DNA from: Oopsacas minuta
Lineage: Eukaryota; Porifera; Hexactinellida; Lyssacinosida; Leucopsacidae
Length of the DNA: 64,000 bases
Assembly: GCA_024704765.1 (NCBI GenBank)
Contig: JAKMXF010000296.1
Coordinates: 470,465-534,464, forward strand
Direction: 5' to 3'
Shown: positions 12,947-25,600 of the stretch, piece after piece
Layout: each line of letters opens with the position of its first letter
How positions within the stretch are numbered: position 1 is the first letter of the stretch
Made by a program: the position numbers and the translations under genes
Notes under the pieces: generated by a model
Told to the model about the DNA's origin: nothing
The model's database searches: none
The model's input: only the letters and a program-made list of their open reading frames with translations

Positions 12947-15032
12947 TTGAACATAAATAGGTCAATGGGCTTATTTGTGAGATCTCTTGTTAGCGAATAC
13001 AATTTGTGTGACTGGAAAGGTAACATGTCCAGGAGTGAATTCAACAAGTCACTCTTAACTATATCAACTCAGCTATCAAGTTCGACTTATGCGAGAGCTG
13101 ATATAACTAATAAAATCAGCCTGCTCCAAATTATCATCCATCAGTTCTCCAGAAGAATGAACCTTCTAGATGGCAAAGGGTCCAGAACCGTTTTGAGCCA
13201 GTTCCTATCAAGGAACTAGTATCCTGTATCTGAAGCGCAAGAAAGATGGAATATCAAGAAGAGTATTGTCGATAGAAGAGATGTAGGATACATTAGACTC
13301 GCATCATAGTCTTGAAGGTAACCATACTGGTAGAACCAAACTCTCAAAGCAGGCTGCACTGAAATACAACGGTGTGACAGAAAGAATATATTGCCTTTTT
13401 GTGAAAACTTGTCAGGTATGCCATCGAAAGAAAGCAAAGAAGTCCCTCAACAGGGTGGTTGTGAAACCCATTACAGCCACCGATTTTCTTTGCAGCGCTC
13501 AGATAGACTTGAGCGATATGCGATTAAAATCTCGCGGTGAACTTGTCCGCAGATAGGACTACCCCTACAAATATCTCTTGAATCATTTTACCAAGAAGAT
13601 CAACCTGGTTCGTTCAAACTTAAGTCAGCTGAAGAGTTATGTGAGAAGTTGCTTGATCTGTTCTGTAACTCTGGACCACCACACATTCTCCACTCAGAAA
13701 ATTGTAGGAAATTCTCTAATGATCTCCTCTTCAATGCCCTAGCAACGAAATGGCCAACAAATAAATTGTCCATGAAATCCTAGACACCCAGAGTTTCAAG
13801 GTGCTATGGAACGAGCTAACCGTGACATCAAAGACAGTCTTTTCGGAATGATGCATGGTAACAACAATTGTCATTGCTGGGTTAAGTACCTAAGGTGGGT
13901 GCAGTGGCACCAAAACACAACCTATCACACTACCATCCGGAGGACTCCTTATGAAGATGCCTACAACAAGAGGCCGCCAATGAGACTAACAAATATTGGC
14001 ACCCATGTAAGTTCTGGCCTACCACTAACACTGAAGATGACATTGAAGTCTTCCAGAGTGACATTGCGTAACCTAGTCAGGTAGAAGTTCTAACCGAAGA
14101 ATCAGAAGGAAGTGAAAATGAACATCAATGTGGTGCTGATAATCAATCATAGTCAGCTCTTTCATCTCCTCCTCTTTCAAATTATCCCACCCAACCAGAC
14201 GAATATGAAGATCAAATCTTGGCAGCTCTACCGTTTGGAACAATTGTTAGCGATAATTTCATGACCTTTCCTTCCAATATTACTTCTCCGCCACCTCTAA
14301 TAAATTCCCTTGCCTTCGAAAACCAGGTTTCAGAGGACATACTTCCATCCAATTACTACTCAGGGACTTCTGGTTCTCAATTAACTTCACCTGAACTCAA
14401 TTATTGCAGTTCGATATCAACTCGAGATTGCGTTGCTTGTGGAAGAAATCTTCTGGCGCGGATTCATACCCAAGCTGTTTTTGGTTTCATCCACTTTCTA
14501 TGCTGGCGGTCTGAGGGAGAAAAAGGCTAAGGAAGCAGTGTAGTGTCTCCTGCGGGTGACTTTCATCCAGGAGAGAAGCGGTGACAAGATGACAGCTGTG
14601 ACCAAGCGTTGTCAAGAGAAACAACAAAATAGGATACTTAATCATGCATCTAAAAGGTTCAGTCTTGCTGAAGTTGAGGATTCCGTAATAATTCCTATCT
14701 CTCACCTTGATAAAGTTCACTCATTGGGTCCTCGCAACATTCTGGGGTGTATTACGAGTAGAGATGGGACTTCATATTCAATAGGCACAGATAAAGGTGC
14801 ACTGGCAGTTAATTACACTCGTAACCAGCTTGAAGTATGCCCAACTAAACTTCTGCCATTGGATTCCATTCCTCCTGTATCGATTACACAGAGAGAATCA
14901 ATGCAGAGTTCTTTTCTCGGCATCTCTAGTAACTCAGCTTGCTGCAAAAAAGCCAAAAGAGTTGCATCACAAATCATGAGGTACATAGTTGTTTTAACAA
15001 ATATGTTTAGTGTTGGTGTTGTGAAGTCTTAG
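12947..15032 (+). pseudogene. Ginger/KRBA2-SCAND3-type integrase relic
   Basis: Broken frames line up with the integrase found in Ginger1 transposons and in the KRBA2/SCAND3 host proteins derived from them. In order: a zinc-binding segment CQVCHRKK with NRVVVKPI after it (about 13411-13470); AQIDLSDM, the first catalytic Asp (about 13497); LHSENCRKFSN, where the family has LHSDNGxEF, so the second Asp is Glu here (about 13690); and then GAMERANRDIKDS holding the catalytic Glu (about 13803). The typical tail follows at 14556-15032 with VEDSVIIPISHLDKVHSLGPRN, ILGCIT, YSIGTDKG and LPLDSIPP. Multiple stops and frameshifts make it inactive. It lies between the two inverted hAT copies. Confidence 0.75.
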
Positions 15033-15149
15033 TTGATGGATATTAGTGTAATTGACTCATAAGAATCTCAAGCTCAGTAAAAGTAGCATGATACCAGTTT
15101 GTTTCAATTGATTAAATTCAAGGTCTCCCGTTTGATTATTAGCATTAGC

Positions 15150-15315
15150 CAGGGCCGGATGTTCCGCTAGGCGGACTAGGCAGTCGCCTAAAGCGCATAA
15201 TATTTGGATTTAGAGAGATTTTATTTTTTGAAACTTAAAATTGGGTGAACGGCGGCACAGTTACATAGTTGCCTAGGGCGGAAATTTTTGAAACCACCCT
15301 CAAGAACTAGCGCTG
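15150..15315. mobile_element. 166-bp hAT-type MITE with 8-bp TSD
   Basis: A short element starting CAGGGCCGG and ending CTAGCGCTG, flanked on both sides by GCATTAGC (15142-15149 and 15316-15323). An 8-bp duplication next to a CAGGG terminus is the hAT signature. It has no coding capacity. The internal GCCTAGGGCG/GTCGCCTAAAGCG words resemble a common hAT-derived repeat. Confidence 0.8.
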
Positions 15316-15323
15316 GCATTAGC

Positions 15324-16025
15324 TTCTGACTCGCTGTGGCGAATCTTGATCCGACGGCATTGGTATCCGGTACTGGAAGGAATTAATATGGGAGCTTCAT
15401 CCATATTACCTCGACCTTAACAAATTAGGAAACAAAATCAAACCTTGTGGGAATCTGGATACGATATTGCTGACAACTCTATGTAAACTTCACGAAAGTA
15501 CAGTATCCTCCTCTAAACCTGGGATCCAGACCCCCAGATACCCAAACTTGGCGCCTATGATAGATTATCACAAAAATTGACTGTTCTCGAAATCTAATGC
15601 GTTCTAGTAGTTTTGCATTACATTCCAATGCGTAATCTAATCTGTGTACTACGTTTATACATCAATACTTCTTCTTAATACACCACAATATTCTATTACA
15701 ACTCTACTCGCGTTTATAGCAATGTGAACAGGTTCACACCAATCTCGCATTTGCACTTCAACATTTACACCATCAGTATTGTAATGCAAAATTTCTCGCC
15801 TAAAATCTAGCCAATCAAATTCGAGTATTGAGTACGGGATTAACATATAATGATACAGATTGATATATTAGTGCAAATATACTATACTACATCGTCTTAT
15901 CAATTTACGCATATAAATATGTAGGAAGTATTATATACCTTTTGGAAAATTAGTTTCACTGTTACGAATAAACAATTCCTATGTAGCTTCACAATTTGAC
16001 TTAATCCATCAATTAACCAATTTAG
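15324..16025. other. non-coding
   Basis: Contains the right inverted repeat of the Ginger-like element (15681-15714). Otherwise nothing recognised. Confidence 0.4.
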
Positions 16026-16643
16026 GGCGCATGCATTAGGTCCAATTCCGTGTGTTGGCATTAGGTCGAAATTCATTGTTTACACTAAATCGAAATCGGA
16101 GCGCATGCATTATGTCGAATTCTATTTTGGCTATTTTGTCGATAGACGAATGTATATTAGCTATGAATATCTCGCTTTTAAGGCCAATTCATATTTTGAG
16201 AAACACTGAATGCTTCCTCAAATTTCAAAAAAACTTGCACAAACATTGTAAAAGCAAAAAATCCAGCGATTCGCCATTTTGCAAACTTTTCAAATGATTA
16301 ATCCAACATTGGTCCATCTAAACACAAAATTCCCATGGACTCCACATCCCCTCCCCTAGGTAGCTTAGTAACGAGTACAAATGAAAACTCCCAGACCGAT
16401 AAAGTAGTGAACAAAATACCTAATCCCCTTCCAATGGTATGGGTTTATAATTAATTCAATAAAATGTCCTATCACGTCCTCGTTTCTATAAATCCATTTT
16501 CTATATCGATCTATCGACAACATGGCTAAAATCAATTCGATCTATCACAGCATCTTAATTCGACATAATGTATACATATTAAATTCGATACATATTAAAT
16601 ACGACCTAATGCCAACACACGGAATTCGGCCTAATGCAGCGCC
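16026..16643. repeat. 618-bp MITE with iterated terminal word
   Basis: The ends are inverted repeats of about 45 bp (left GGCGCATGCATTAGGTCC, right complement GGCGCTGCATTAGGCCG, then both AATTCCGTGTGTTGGCATTA). The word GCATTAGGTCGAATT is repeated, with changes, inward from each end. There is no coding capacity. It is probably a non-autonomous DNA transposon. I found no clear target duplication. Confidence 0.7.
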
Positions 16644-17240
16644 ACCATTTCGAAGACGGAATAACGACCCCACAAATTAAGAATGAATCTCATTAGCTAG
16701 CCATCCAGGGGTTTAAACTTTGATCCAGCGGAAAAATTACTAAATCCAGGGAATGTATTGGATATTTGAGGTCTTTTTCTCATAAAAGAGCGGAAAAATA
16801 GTATTATTTGCATATAAATTTTGGAATCCAGGGAACAGTTAGGAAGGTTCGCAGGTATATAGGGGCGAAGATGTATTGTAACTCGATTTTCTGACTCACG
16901 GATTAGCCAAATATAGACTGGATGGGGACAAACCATCCCCCAAACAGTTCGGGCTCTGTGCGATCGCACACTCCGCACGTGCGGTAATTCGACACTGTGT
17001 ATAGAGTCTTCGTAGGGTTATATATCTGCATTAATCTTTCCCAATAAGATTTCTAGTTTCAGAGCTCATAATATGCGCAGGTTGCAAGCAAATATCGGAT
17101 TATAGCAGTCTTAGTGACGTCATTCTGGGATGACGTGACATATATTTGGTCATATACCTGATAGTACTGAGCAAAATAGTTAGTTTTCTTCAGGACTGTA
17201 CATACCAACAATTTGAAGCCCTGAAATACATAAATATATG
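16644..17240. other. non-coding
   Basis: Nothing recognised between the MITE and hAT copy B. Confidence 0.4.
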
Positions 17241-19937
17241 CAGGCTTTTATCTACTGGGGGGGGTGGGGGGAAAGCTTCCTCTCCAAACTCTTCAACTTC
17301 CCCCCAAAAATCTCATATAATGTACTATTAATCGCAATACATTATTCAATGGATAAATTATTAGAATATCAATTCATTGTGGAGATACTATTTGAAATGT
17401 AAATAAATAACATGTAGGAAACCTGAATCACATTTCATACAATTTCAACTGCGAAATAATAACATATGTTGGAAACTACAGCTTCCTACTATCCAGCCGC
17501 CTATATATTAGTGATGTACGAATTCTTGAGATATAATATAGCGGAAAAAATTCTTTTTGTTCACTTTACATAGAGAATAATTGATTAACCCAGTGTTATC
17601 ATATGAATAAATTTGTTATCATTCGAGGAACTAAAAAAAATATTCTGACTGCAACCATATATCTGAGTCTGAACCACAACCACCAGAGGAAGATGCGATT
17701 GTTTCTACTCCATGTGTTTCTAAAACATCCAAAAAAATGCGAGCCTACAAGGACAACTAAGTTTATAATCCTACTTGGAAGAATGAATATACTTGGATGG
17801 ACTACGATTCATCCCAAAATGGTATGGTGTGTACGATTTGTAAGGTCCATGGTAAATCATCGGTACAAGCGAGAGGTGCATGGGTGACAAGACCTATAAA
17901 CAATTGGGTGAAGGCGAAAAGTTTGCTGATACAACATGAGAAATCTGATTGGTACGCAGCAGCGATCGAAAGAATGGTTATGTCTCAATCAACAGAGGAA
18001 CATGGTAATGTAATGGAACAATTGGAAGCAGCCACTGCGGAGGAGAAGAAACAGAACCGTGACATTATGAAAAAGCTTATTCAATCCTTCTATTTCTTGG
18101 TTAAGCATCATATCCCCATACAACTACATTTGAAAACCTCATTACTTTACAAATTGAGAATGGGGACATCATACTGAAATCTCAGAGAGAAGTGTCCACA
18201 CAATGCGACATATGAATCATATACCACAATAGTGGAACTTCTCTCAAGTATTAGCAATGTACTCGAGAAGAGGATCATCACCAGTCTCTGCGCTAGCCCA
18301 TATTATTCATTAATGGCATATGAAAGTACGGATGTAGTATCACAAGAAGAGTTGTCAGTATGTGCACGTTGGATAGAAGATAATAAATCAGTAGAACATT
18401 TTCTTGGAATTTTGCATGCGAAGGAGAAAAATGCTCAAGCGATCGCTTGTTAGCTTCGAACCTTTCTTCATTCCATGAACATTGGCTTTGACAAGATGCA
18501 TGGACTTGGTTTTGATGATACAAATACTATGTCGGGTCATATAAGTGGTGTTCAAATACGACTAAAATTACATGCACCAAGCTCTATCTATGTGCACTGT
18601 CGCTGCCATAAGCTTCAACTTGCTGCATTAAATGCTGCATCAGAACATACAGTGGTGAAAAGAATTTTGGGTACACTATTAACAATCTGGAAGGCTTTTC
18701 ACTTTTCTCCCAAAAAAGCTGAGAAACTTGCTGAGATTCAAGCTGAACTTCAGGCTCCTGAAATCAAAATGCAGAAGCCTAGTGATACTCGGTGGTTAGT
18801 CCGTGGGAGAGCTGTGTCTGTTGTGCGACGGAGATTACCAGGTTAGTCAGTACATTTGAAGAGATTTAAGCAGAAACTGGAGATGCAGAATTATATAGAA
18901 TTGCAAGTCTCTTAGTGAAGTAGAAGACTGTCGCATGTATCTACATGCTATCAGATGTTCTTCATATCGTAGTGAAATTGCAAGGAAGTCTACAAGCCAA
19001 GGATGTTGATCTTGCGAGTGTCCCATCGATGGTTGCTAGTACTACTAAACGGCTGTTGGAACTCAAAGAAGATGTAACAAGCAGCACATGGTTCAAGGAA
19101 CATTCTTTGGTTTTTACTCATGATGCTCAATTAGGGGAGAAACACATCGTGGTATTGGAAGAAGAGAAGACGGAATTCTTCACAAGGTGTATCGACAATA
19201 CCTCCAAGTGTCATAGATCATATTCATGTCATGATGGAATCTACTGAACTCATTTCAACCATGTCTGTTTTTGACCCTCGCCATCTTCCTGGTACAGAAG
19301 AAGAATTATTAGAGTACGGAATGGAACAGATTAAGACACTCACGGATTTTTATAGTGTAGAACAAAGGATCAATGTAGGAGGAGATAAAGGTATATCACA
19401 GCCTGACATCGAGGCTAAAGAAACTGAGTCAGAGTGGAAATTGTTTCGACGCTTAATTTTCCTACAGTATAAAGGTAGATCCTTACAATTTGTACTCTCA
19501 CTACTGCTAGGGAACGGAGAGATATATGCTGCATTTCCTAACTTGGCAAAGATAGCCGCTATTTTGGAAGTAATACCAGTGACAACAGCCACAGTCGAAA
19601 AGAGTTTCAGCAATATGAAATTAATATAAACGAGACTTCGCAGCCGAATGAGTGAAGAGACACTTGATTATTGTATGCGCATATGTGTTGAAGGTCTTGA
19701 TCACCTATCTGATGAAAATTTAGAGGCAGTATTGGCGCATTATAAAGGAATGAAAATCAGAAAATCAATTTGTGAGCGGCCCTTTCATGTTTTACTAACA
19801 ATAGAAATATTCATTATTAGGAATTAGATTATATGTTTGGTGTTTACTCCAAGGTTGTAATATTTTGATAATTGGGTACTAAGGATTTCAAAGCTTCCCC
19901 CCCCCCCCCCAAATTTAACATCCTAGATAGAACCCTG
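17241..19937 (+). mobile_element. hAT transposon, copy B (defective)
   Basis: The inverted twin of 7504-10194, read on the + strand. The right end is the same (complement CAGGGTTCTATCTA), but the left end reads CAGGCTTTTATCTACTG, three substitutions from copy A. The C run near the right end is 14 bases against 9 in copy A. The interior is unchanged wherever I compared it, on both strands. The flanks (AATATATG and ATAGTTTG) show no convincing target duplication. Confidence 0.85.
17603..19766 (+). pseudogene. hAT transposase relic, copy B
   Basis: The same broken hAT transposase as in copy A. A finger-like CTICKVHG is at about 17830, the SLMAYESTDVVS core motif at about 18310, HCRCHKLQLAAL at about 18595, PSDTRWL at about 18778, and the hATC region at 19540-19750. 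Each translated fragment has exactly the length and sequence of its partner in copy A, with stops and frameshifts at the mirrored positions, including the TAA after SNMKLI at about 19627. Copy B is therefore equally unable to make transposase. Confidence 0.88.
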
Positions 19938-22189
19938 ATAGTTTGGAATAATTCGGGCATTATCGATTGGCCAAGTTATTGTGGGGATCCAAATACCCCT
20001 GTTTTCAAAATGAGTACATTTTCTGTATTTTTTGAAGTGATACACGCAAATAATCTAAGAGTCCTTTGGGTGCTTCTAAAAATCATGTATTATTTAGTCT
20101 ATATGTCTAGCCTTTTATATTTTGCATAAATTCACTATCCACGTTAAGTTTCAGTATCTTTAATGGAAGGCCCGCAGACATGTATGAAGCGGATATTTCC
20201 ACCAAATTTACAATCAATATTTTGGATAAATCTGAGAATAACTATCAACTCTAATACTTTCAATATACTCTAGATTTTCAATTATAATTACTTAAAGTTT
20301 AGAGTTATAATTCATGTCCACTATGATGAAATGATTACATAGAATTGATTATGGACCCACAAGTTGTCATTTTGGCAATATTTTGCATTCTTATATATTC
20401 CCATAACTCAATGAGTTGAAGGCCCGCTAGCACAAAAACCTTCTAGAATTAATATTTCAAATGTGTAGAATAGGAGTATGAAATCAAAATTGCAATATCT
20501 TTCATAAATTGTATTCATCTTTGCTAAATTTTTGACTCAGTTTAATACTATTTTCAATCATTTGTTTAGGTATAAGAATACCTTTAGTAGGCCAGTCTAT
20601 CTGCATAAATAGACTCAGCTAGGCTAGCGGTGTCGAACAAGGGGCTGTCATACAATATTTATCCCCCAAAATACAATCTCCCCAGGTATATTATTACTGG
20701 AATTCCCTGAAGCAACGGCGCTTGTTCTTTTCATTGTCATGTTTTCGTCCAAATGTTCTTTCATTTTTTGAAAATACATGAAATTTTGGGAAACTCAAGG
20801 AGTGAAATATTCACAATGCTTTTTCAGGGAAATACGCCAACTAACAATTTATCCGCGATAAATACTTAAATAAACTTTCATCCCCTGGATATAATTTTGT
20901 ATAATAGAATTTCCCCCGGATTAACTATTATATTGTCATTATGCATTAAGTTCCGCACCAAGTAGTTATTGGCGAAAGTAGGAATCTCCAATCCTACTTG
21001 CAAGAAGCTAAGTCGGAATTAATGCATTGTGGAATTTTACTGGGTTTTATTTCCAATTGATTTCGACAATGATAATTTTCGAATTACTCGATAATGGATT
21101 TTCTGATTCTAATCTAAGATAATCAATCTCTTTAGAAAAGATTCTAACATGGTACCGCCGAGTAGGAATCTTACTTTCCAAAAATTCCTAATTGAGGCGG
21201 ATGATTATGACTCCTAATAGTTTACTGGTGAATATATTCTAAGATATCATTGTTTATCCGGGACCATATTCTACAATTTAATTATATATCCCATTTGATA
21301 TTCTATTATATTATAATATATCCGAAGGATGTAACATTGTATAATATTTAATCTCCGCCGAATATATTTTTATATAACAATATATCCGAGGGATAATTTA
21401 TTGTGGGCAAACATTACATGATAGTGTCACTTGATTGAGTTGGGACAAATTTGAGACTTGAATATTTCCACGTTCCTAACACATTCCTGAGATATCCATC
21501 CGTTGCTAGGGAATTTTTCACTTATTGGAAATATCAACTTTAAAACTCGATTAGTAATTAATCGTTTAAAAGGATTATTCTTGTTTAGTATATGCTTTTC
21601 TCCATACTAATTATTACGAATTCATGCCCGAAGCACCTGATTATTGAGTGTTCGGTGTTTGTTAGGTTTCACCAAAATTCTGATGTAAAATCGTCTAGTT
21701 GAAACCCGACCTTATGGCATGAGACTACGACAATTGTATATTGTGAATAGTTCCTGAATCACACTAACCTTGCATTTGTCCAAAGTGAATGTATTACAGA
21801 AATGTTGAATTCCATCTATTTAGCAAAAGAATATCAAAATGTGTCAATTGTTTGCTTAGTATGCAATAATTATTTGACGAAATTGCTCAGTCATTAATGA
21901 CATATATAACCTTCAATAGCTCATATTTGATGAATATAGTTCATATCCAGTAACTGGAACCCTCAGGGGAAATCAAAAGCTGTTCGAAATAGCGAATGTT
22001 CTAGTTAACTAATCCCATAGATACTAAAAGTACAACGAAGGTGAAGCCAATATACGTTTAGATAATGAATGCTTGAGTTATTGGAAGTTGACTGTATACG
22101 CGGTCATCAAAAGAAAATTTGTGAACACACGTATATACAATTGGTCATAAAATAGTTGGTATGTTGTGAGTTAACTTCTAGTAGTCACC
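19938..22189. other. non-coding intron sequence
   Basis: No gene seen. Between about 20870 and 21410, blocks such as ATATATCCGAGGGAT and TTTATCCGCGATAAAT recur with changes, suggesting an old A+T-rich repeat. Confidence 0.4.
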
Positions 22190-22625
22190 ATAGATGGCAG
22201 TTGTTTGTCAATATCCACCTATAAGTCATAATCCATCAATGATATAACAAAAATCTCTATTGTCAATTATTTGTTTTCGCCAGAATTCACATACCTGTAA
22301 TACATTTTGATTTGATATCTACAAGAGTTATATTGTACACTCATCAAGAATGTCATTTATAGTAATATTCAAATTGCTTCCTATTCTTAAGAGATATGAT
22401 ATACACATTAATTATAGGGGTGTGGAAATTTTGGAATTAACAAAATGTTATTATTTCTCATATATCGTTGTGATGGCTTCAAAAATAACTGCCATCCATG
22501 ATCACTACTGTAACTCAAAAACTTGTCAACTTTATGATGGCAAAATCTTAAATAATATATAACAAATCTCTTTAATTAAATTCTTTATTAACTTTGAAAT
22601 CAAAGATATAATATTTAACGTTCTA
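22190..22625. repeat. diverged copy of the repeat at 1580-2060
   Basis: Shares ordered blocks with the inner part of the 1219-2333 palindrome: ATATCCACCTATAA, TAATACATTTTGAT, an ACTCARAAACTTG...AACTTTATGATG block, and ATATTTAACGTTYTACATG. The similarity is clear but diverged. The open frame inside it (22350-22562) is a by-product of the repeat, not a gene. Confidence 0.55.
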
Positions 22626-25600
22626 CATGTCATCAATGATTAAAGTTTTGCCAAATAATACTACAGCCAGATTTGAATTTTTGGCTTTGTATGGAATTAA
22701 GACATCAAATTCTACATTTACAATTCATTATAAATAATCAAATAATTCGTACTATAGACTCGCAGTTTGAAATTTCATGTAATTTTGGACATGGTTGAAA
22801 AGGAACTGTATCCGAGAAACTACCACAGTATTAGACTATAATTTTGATTATATCAATATTATATATGAAGTTTTTTACAATGGAAAATCTTTCCATGTGT
22901 CCATAAATTACAAATCCCCATTAATTACATATGTCTATAAATTAGAAATGTCCAAAAATTATAAATTTACTCAAATTTTCGAATTGATTTTCTATTGAGT
23001 CTGACTAATAACTATTTTCTAATAATCCATAAGACCATATGAATTTGTGCAATATTCAGCTTTTGTATGTGATATTATTCTATTTTCATACAATGGTGGT
23101 ATTTGTGAGTATATTGATGTATTTATAGTAATTTTCTTGTTGTGGCTGTCTAGATTTGTCTTCCTATCATCCACTTATGAAATTTTGACTGTACCAACTA
23201 TATCTATTACATTGTATAGTAGCACAGTTCTAAAATTGTTGACTAAGTATACACGTATCTATATCCATATATATATATATCTTTTTGCTCTGCTGTTCGC
23301 ACCTTTAGAGATATAGACACTAAATGTGGCATGTATACTCGTACTGACCTCTAGTTGTGCATCTGACATTGGAAACATTCATCCCTTTTGACACCTTCTA
23401 TATTGTTGCCAAATTTAATTTTAGGGTTTTCCAAATTAGCATAATGCATGAAATTATATCTGGTGGATTTTATGAAATTAATCAGCACAATGTAATGTTT
23501 TGGCATTTATTTAGACTGCGATTCTATTTCTCAATTCATTCTATTAAATGTATATACATTGATTTATCATATGATTAATCATATATTCGCACCATTTTGT
23601 GAACATTTTCAAATTTTCATAAATATTAGCTTTCACTCTTTAACAGGGGTAACCTTTACATAGAATTAAATTTTTTGACATTTTAATGTCTTACAAGATT
23701 GGTAAAATTCTATTTCTTTGCTAAAATGGATATTTAGTAAATAATATAGTTCCAATAATGGGCTAAAATTAATTTGGAAAATCATAGTCTTGACAAACGG
23801 TGATTGAGATTTTATTTTTTAGTGTGTACACCTTTTGGTTGAATGAGTTGGCCCAAATTTATTGATGAATATACCAGGGGCTTCGCCACCGGAGAGGGCA
23901 TATGGGTAATGCCCCACCCTGGTAAAACTCGTGCTCTGGGGCATGCCTCCCCTAGATGAAAAATCCTAGCGACGTCCCTGAACTATGGCAGAAATTACGT
24001 CATAGTTAGATTTACAGTTATGCTACCGAATAATTATTGATATTTGTAAATCTTCATTTTTTGATAGCACCTATTTCTCTGTGATTACCATTTGCTACAC
24101 TGTGTGTATGTATATCCATGTTCGCGTCACATCGGAATCGTATTATAATGTATTACAAGAGTGTTGGGAGTTGGTTTTGTCACTTTTGTGTGCATTTTGC
24201 CTGGCTGATTTGACTATAAATCTAGCGTCTATCTATTTGAAGGGTGATATTTATCAAATTCATCACATCCATGGTATCAATATAACTTAAACCGTAATAA
24301 TTTTATATTTGTGATCAGCCCTTCGGGACTCTCAGTTTTTTCATTCACTTGCTGATATGCAAACACATATGTATATATTTAGGCTTACATACATGCATAC
24401 ATATTAATTGCGTCTTAATAGTATTAATTATTTATGATTTTCCTAATTCTCTGTTCTTTAGGCTTATTTCTACATCTTTATTTTCTTAATACCTCCATTA
24501 AAACTCCCACGTTGAGATTGTGCGATCTGGAAACTCGTGTAAGTTGATAATTTTGCCTTTGAATTAATATGCATTCCAATGACCCAACAACACTTACTAC
24601 CCATTGCCCCCATAACCTAATTTTGTTCCATCAAAATTACACGATTATTCAATATCTACATCTGTACATATTTCGACAGTTAGCATTGGTGAAACCAAAT
24701 TTAACTTCTCCAGGGTCACATTTCGTTAAATTTTCTCAATATTTGATCTTGTCAAATACTAGCTTTTGACCTTGCAATGCGAACTATTTTAGTTATGGGT
24801 ATTGTAGCTAGCATTACTTCGGTTTTCAGCTTACTATGGAATGTGCAGTGTTCTCCCTGGGAATTTTCGCTTCTATGGCCAATACAACTTCTGTTTTTGA
24901 TATGTATTTTTCCTTCTATTATGCTACTCTCCAGATTTCGAAAATGCTTCACATTATCAAAAGTTCGGCCTTTGCTATTCCGAAGTGCAGAGACTGAAAT
25001 TATCTCAAAAATGGTCCATCTTGTATTATCAAAAAGCCTTAATTGTACCCATTACTACTTTGCATATCAATTCCTTGTTCGTCCACCACGGGCACTTAAG
25101 GTATTAATAATACACAGGTGATTAGGTTTGCACACAAAGTCATAGTCCGCCCATTTGTAGACCTCTCAGACCTAATGTACTCTGCATATGTCTAATGATT
25201 CCTGAGATACTAGCGATCAATATTATTTTGCATGATTACTCACCCTGACCCCGGAGTCCATTGTTACCTACCTGATTTTGTTCCCGGTTTCCCCGAAAAA
25301 ATCTCTCAAAATTTCTTGATTTGAAGATTATTATTTTTGAAGAAAATGTGTCATATATTATTTTTCGTAGATTCCAGGGCAGTGCTGAAATGTTGTATAA
25401 ATTATGATAGTTATCACTTATTTCACCAATTTTCATTTATACAATGTATCTTTTGCTCTTGGTCCTATCCTAATTGGCCTGACTTTTACGTTTTGAGCCC
25501 TCCTTAGAAAGACCGTAATGTATTTTGAGATTTTGGTTTTGCTGGCGACCGGGCTTGGCCCATCCTTTCAAAATGGGGAATTTCTTCTAGGGCAGTTTAT

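Larger units (their letters stand above)
12484..15714 (+). mobile_element. Ginger-like DNA transposon relic
   Basis: Inverted repeats of about 40 bp bracket an integrase-like pseudogene. The left repeat (12484-12525) contains GAGTAGAGTTGTAATAGAA. The right one (15681-15714) carries its reverse complement with few differences. The true ends may lie further out (about 12370 and about 15840), where GTGTAAACG-type words recur. A small hAT MITE (15150-15315) has inserted near the right end. Ginger elements use a retroviral-type integrase but move as DNA. Confidence 0.6.

Noticed and set aside
7504-19937. The two hAT copies as long terminal repeats of one giant element
   Set aside because: They are inverted, each has its own inverted ends and transposase, and the interval holds unrelated elements with their own ends.
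17241-19937. Target-site duplication for hAT copy B
   Set aside because: Flanks AATATATG and ATAGTTTG agree at only four of eight positions.
22350-22562. Frame containing LKRYDIHI, reminiscent of the RYGIH segment missing from the exchanger
   Set aside because: It lies in a diverged copy of the repeat at 1580-2060 and lacks suitable splice sites and phase.
23873-23978. Small hAT MITE (CAGGGGCTTCGCC ... GCGACGTCCCTG)
   Set aside because: The ends are roughly complementary, but no 8-bp duplication is present, so it was left inside the non-coding entry.
24777-25121. 114-codon frame with two hydrophobic stretches
   Set aside because: Composition follows local A+T-rich sequence; no family motif, and another frame overlaps on the opposite strand.
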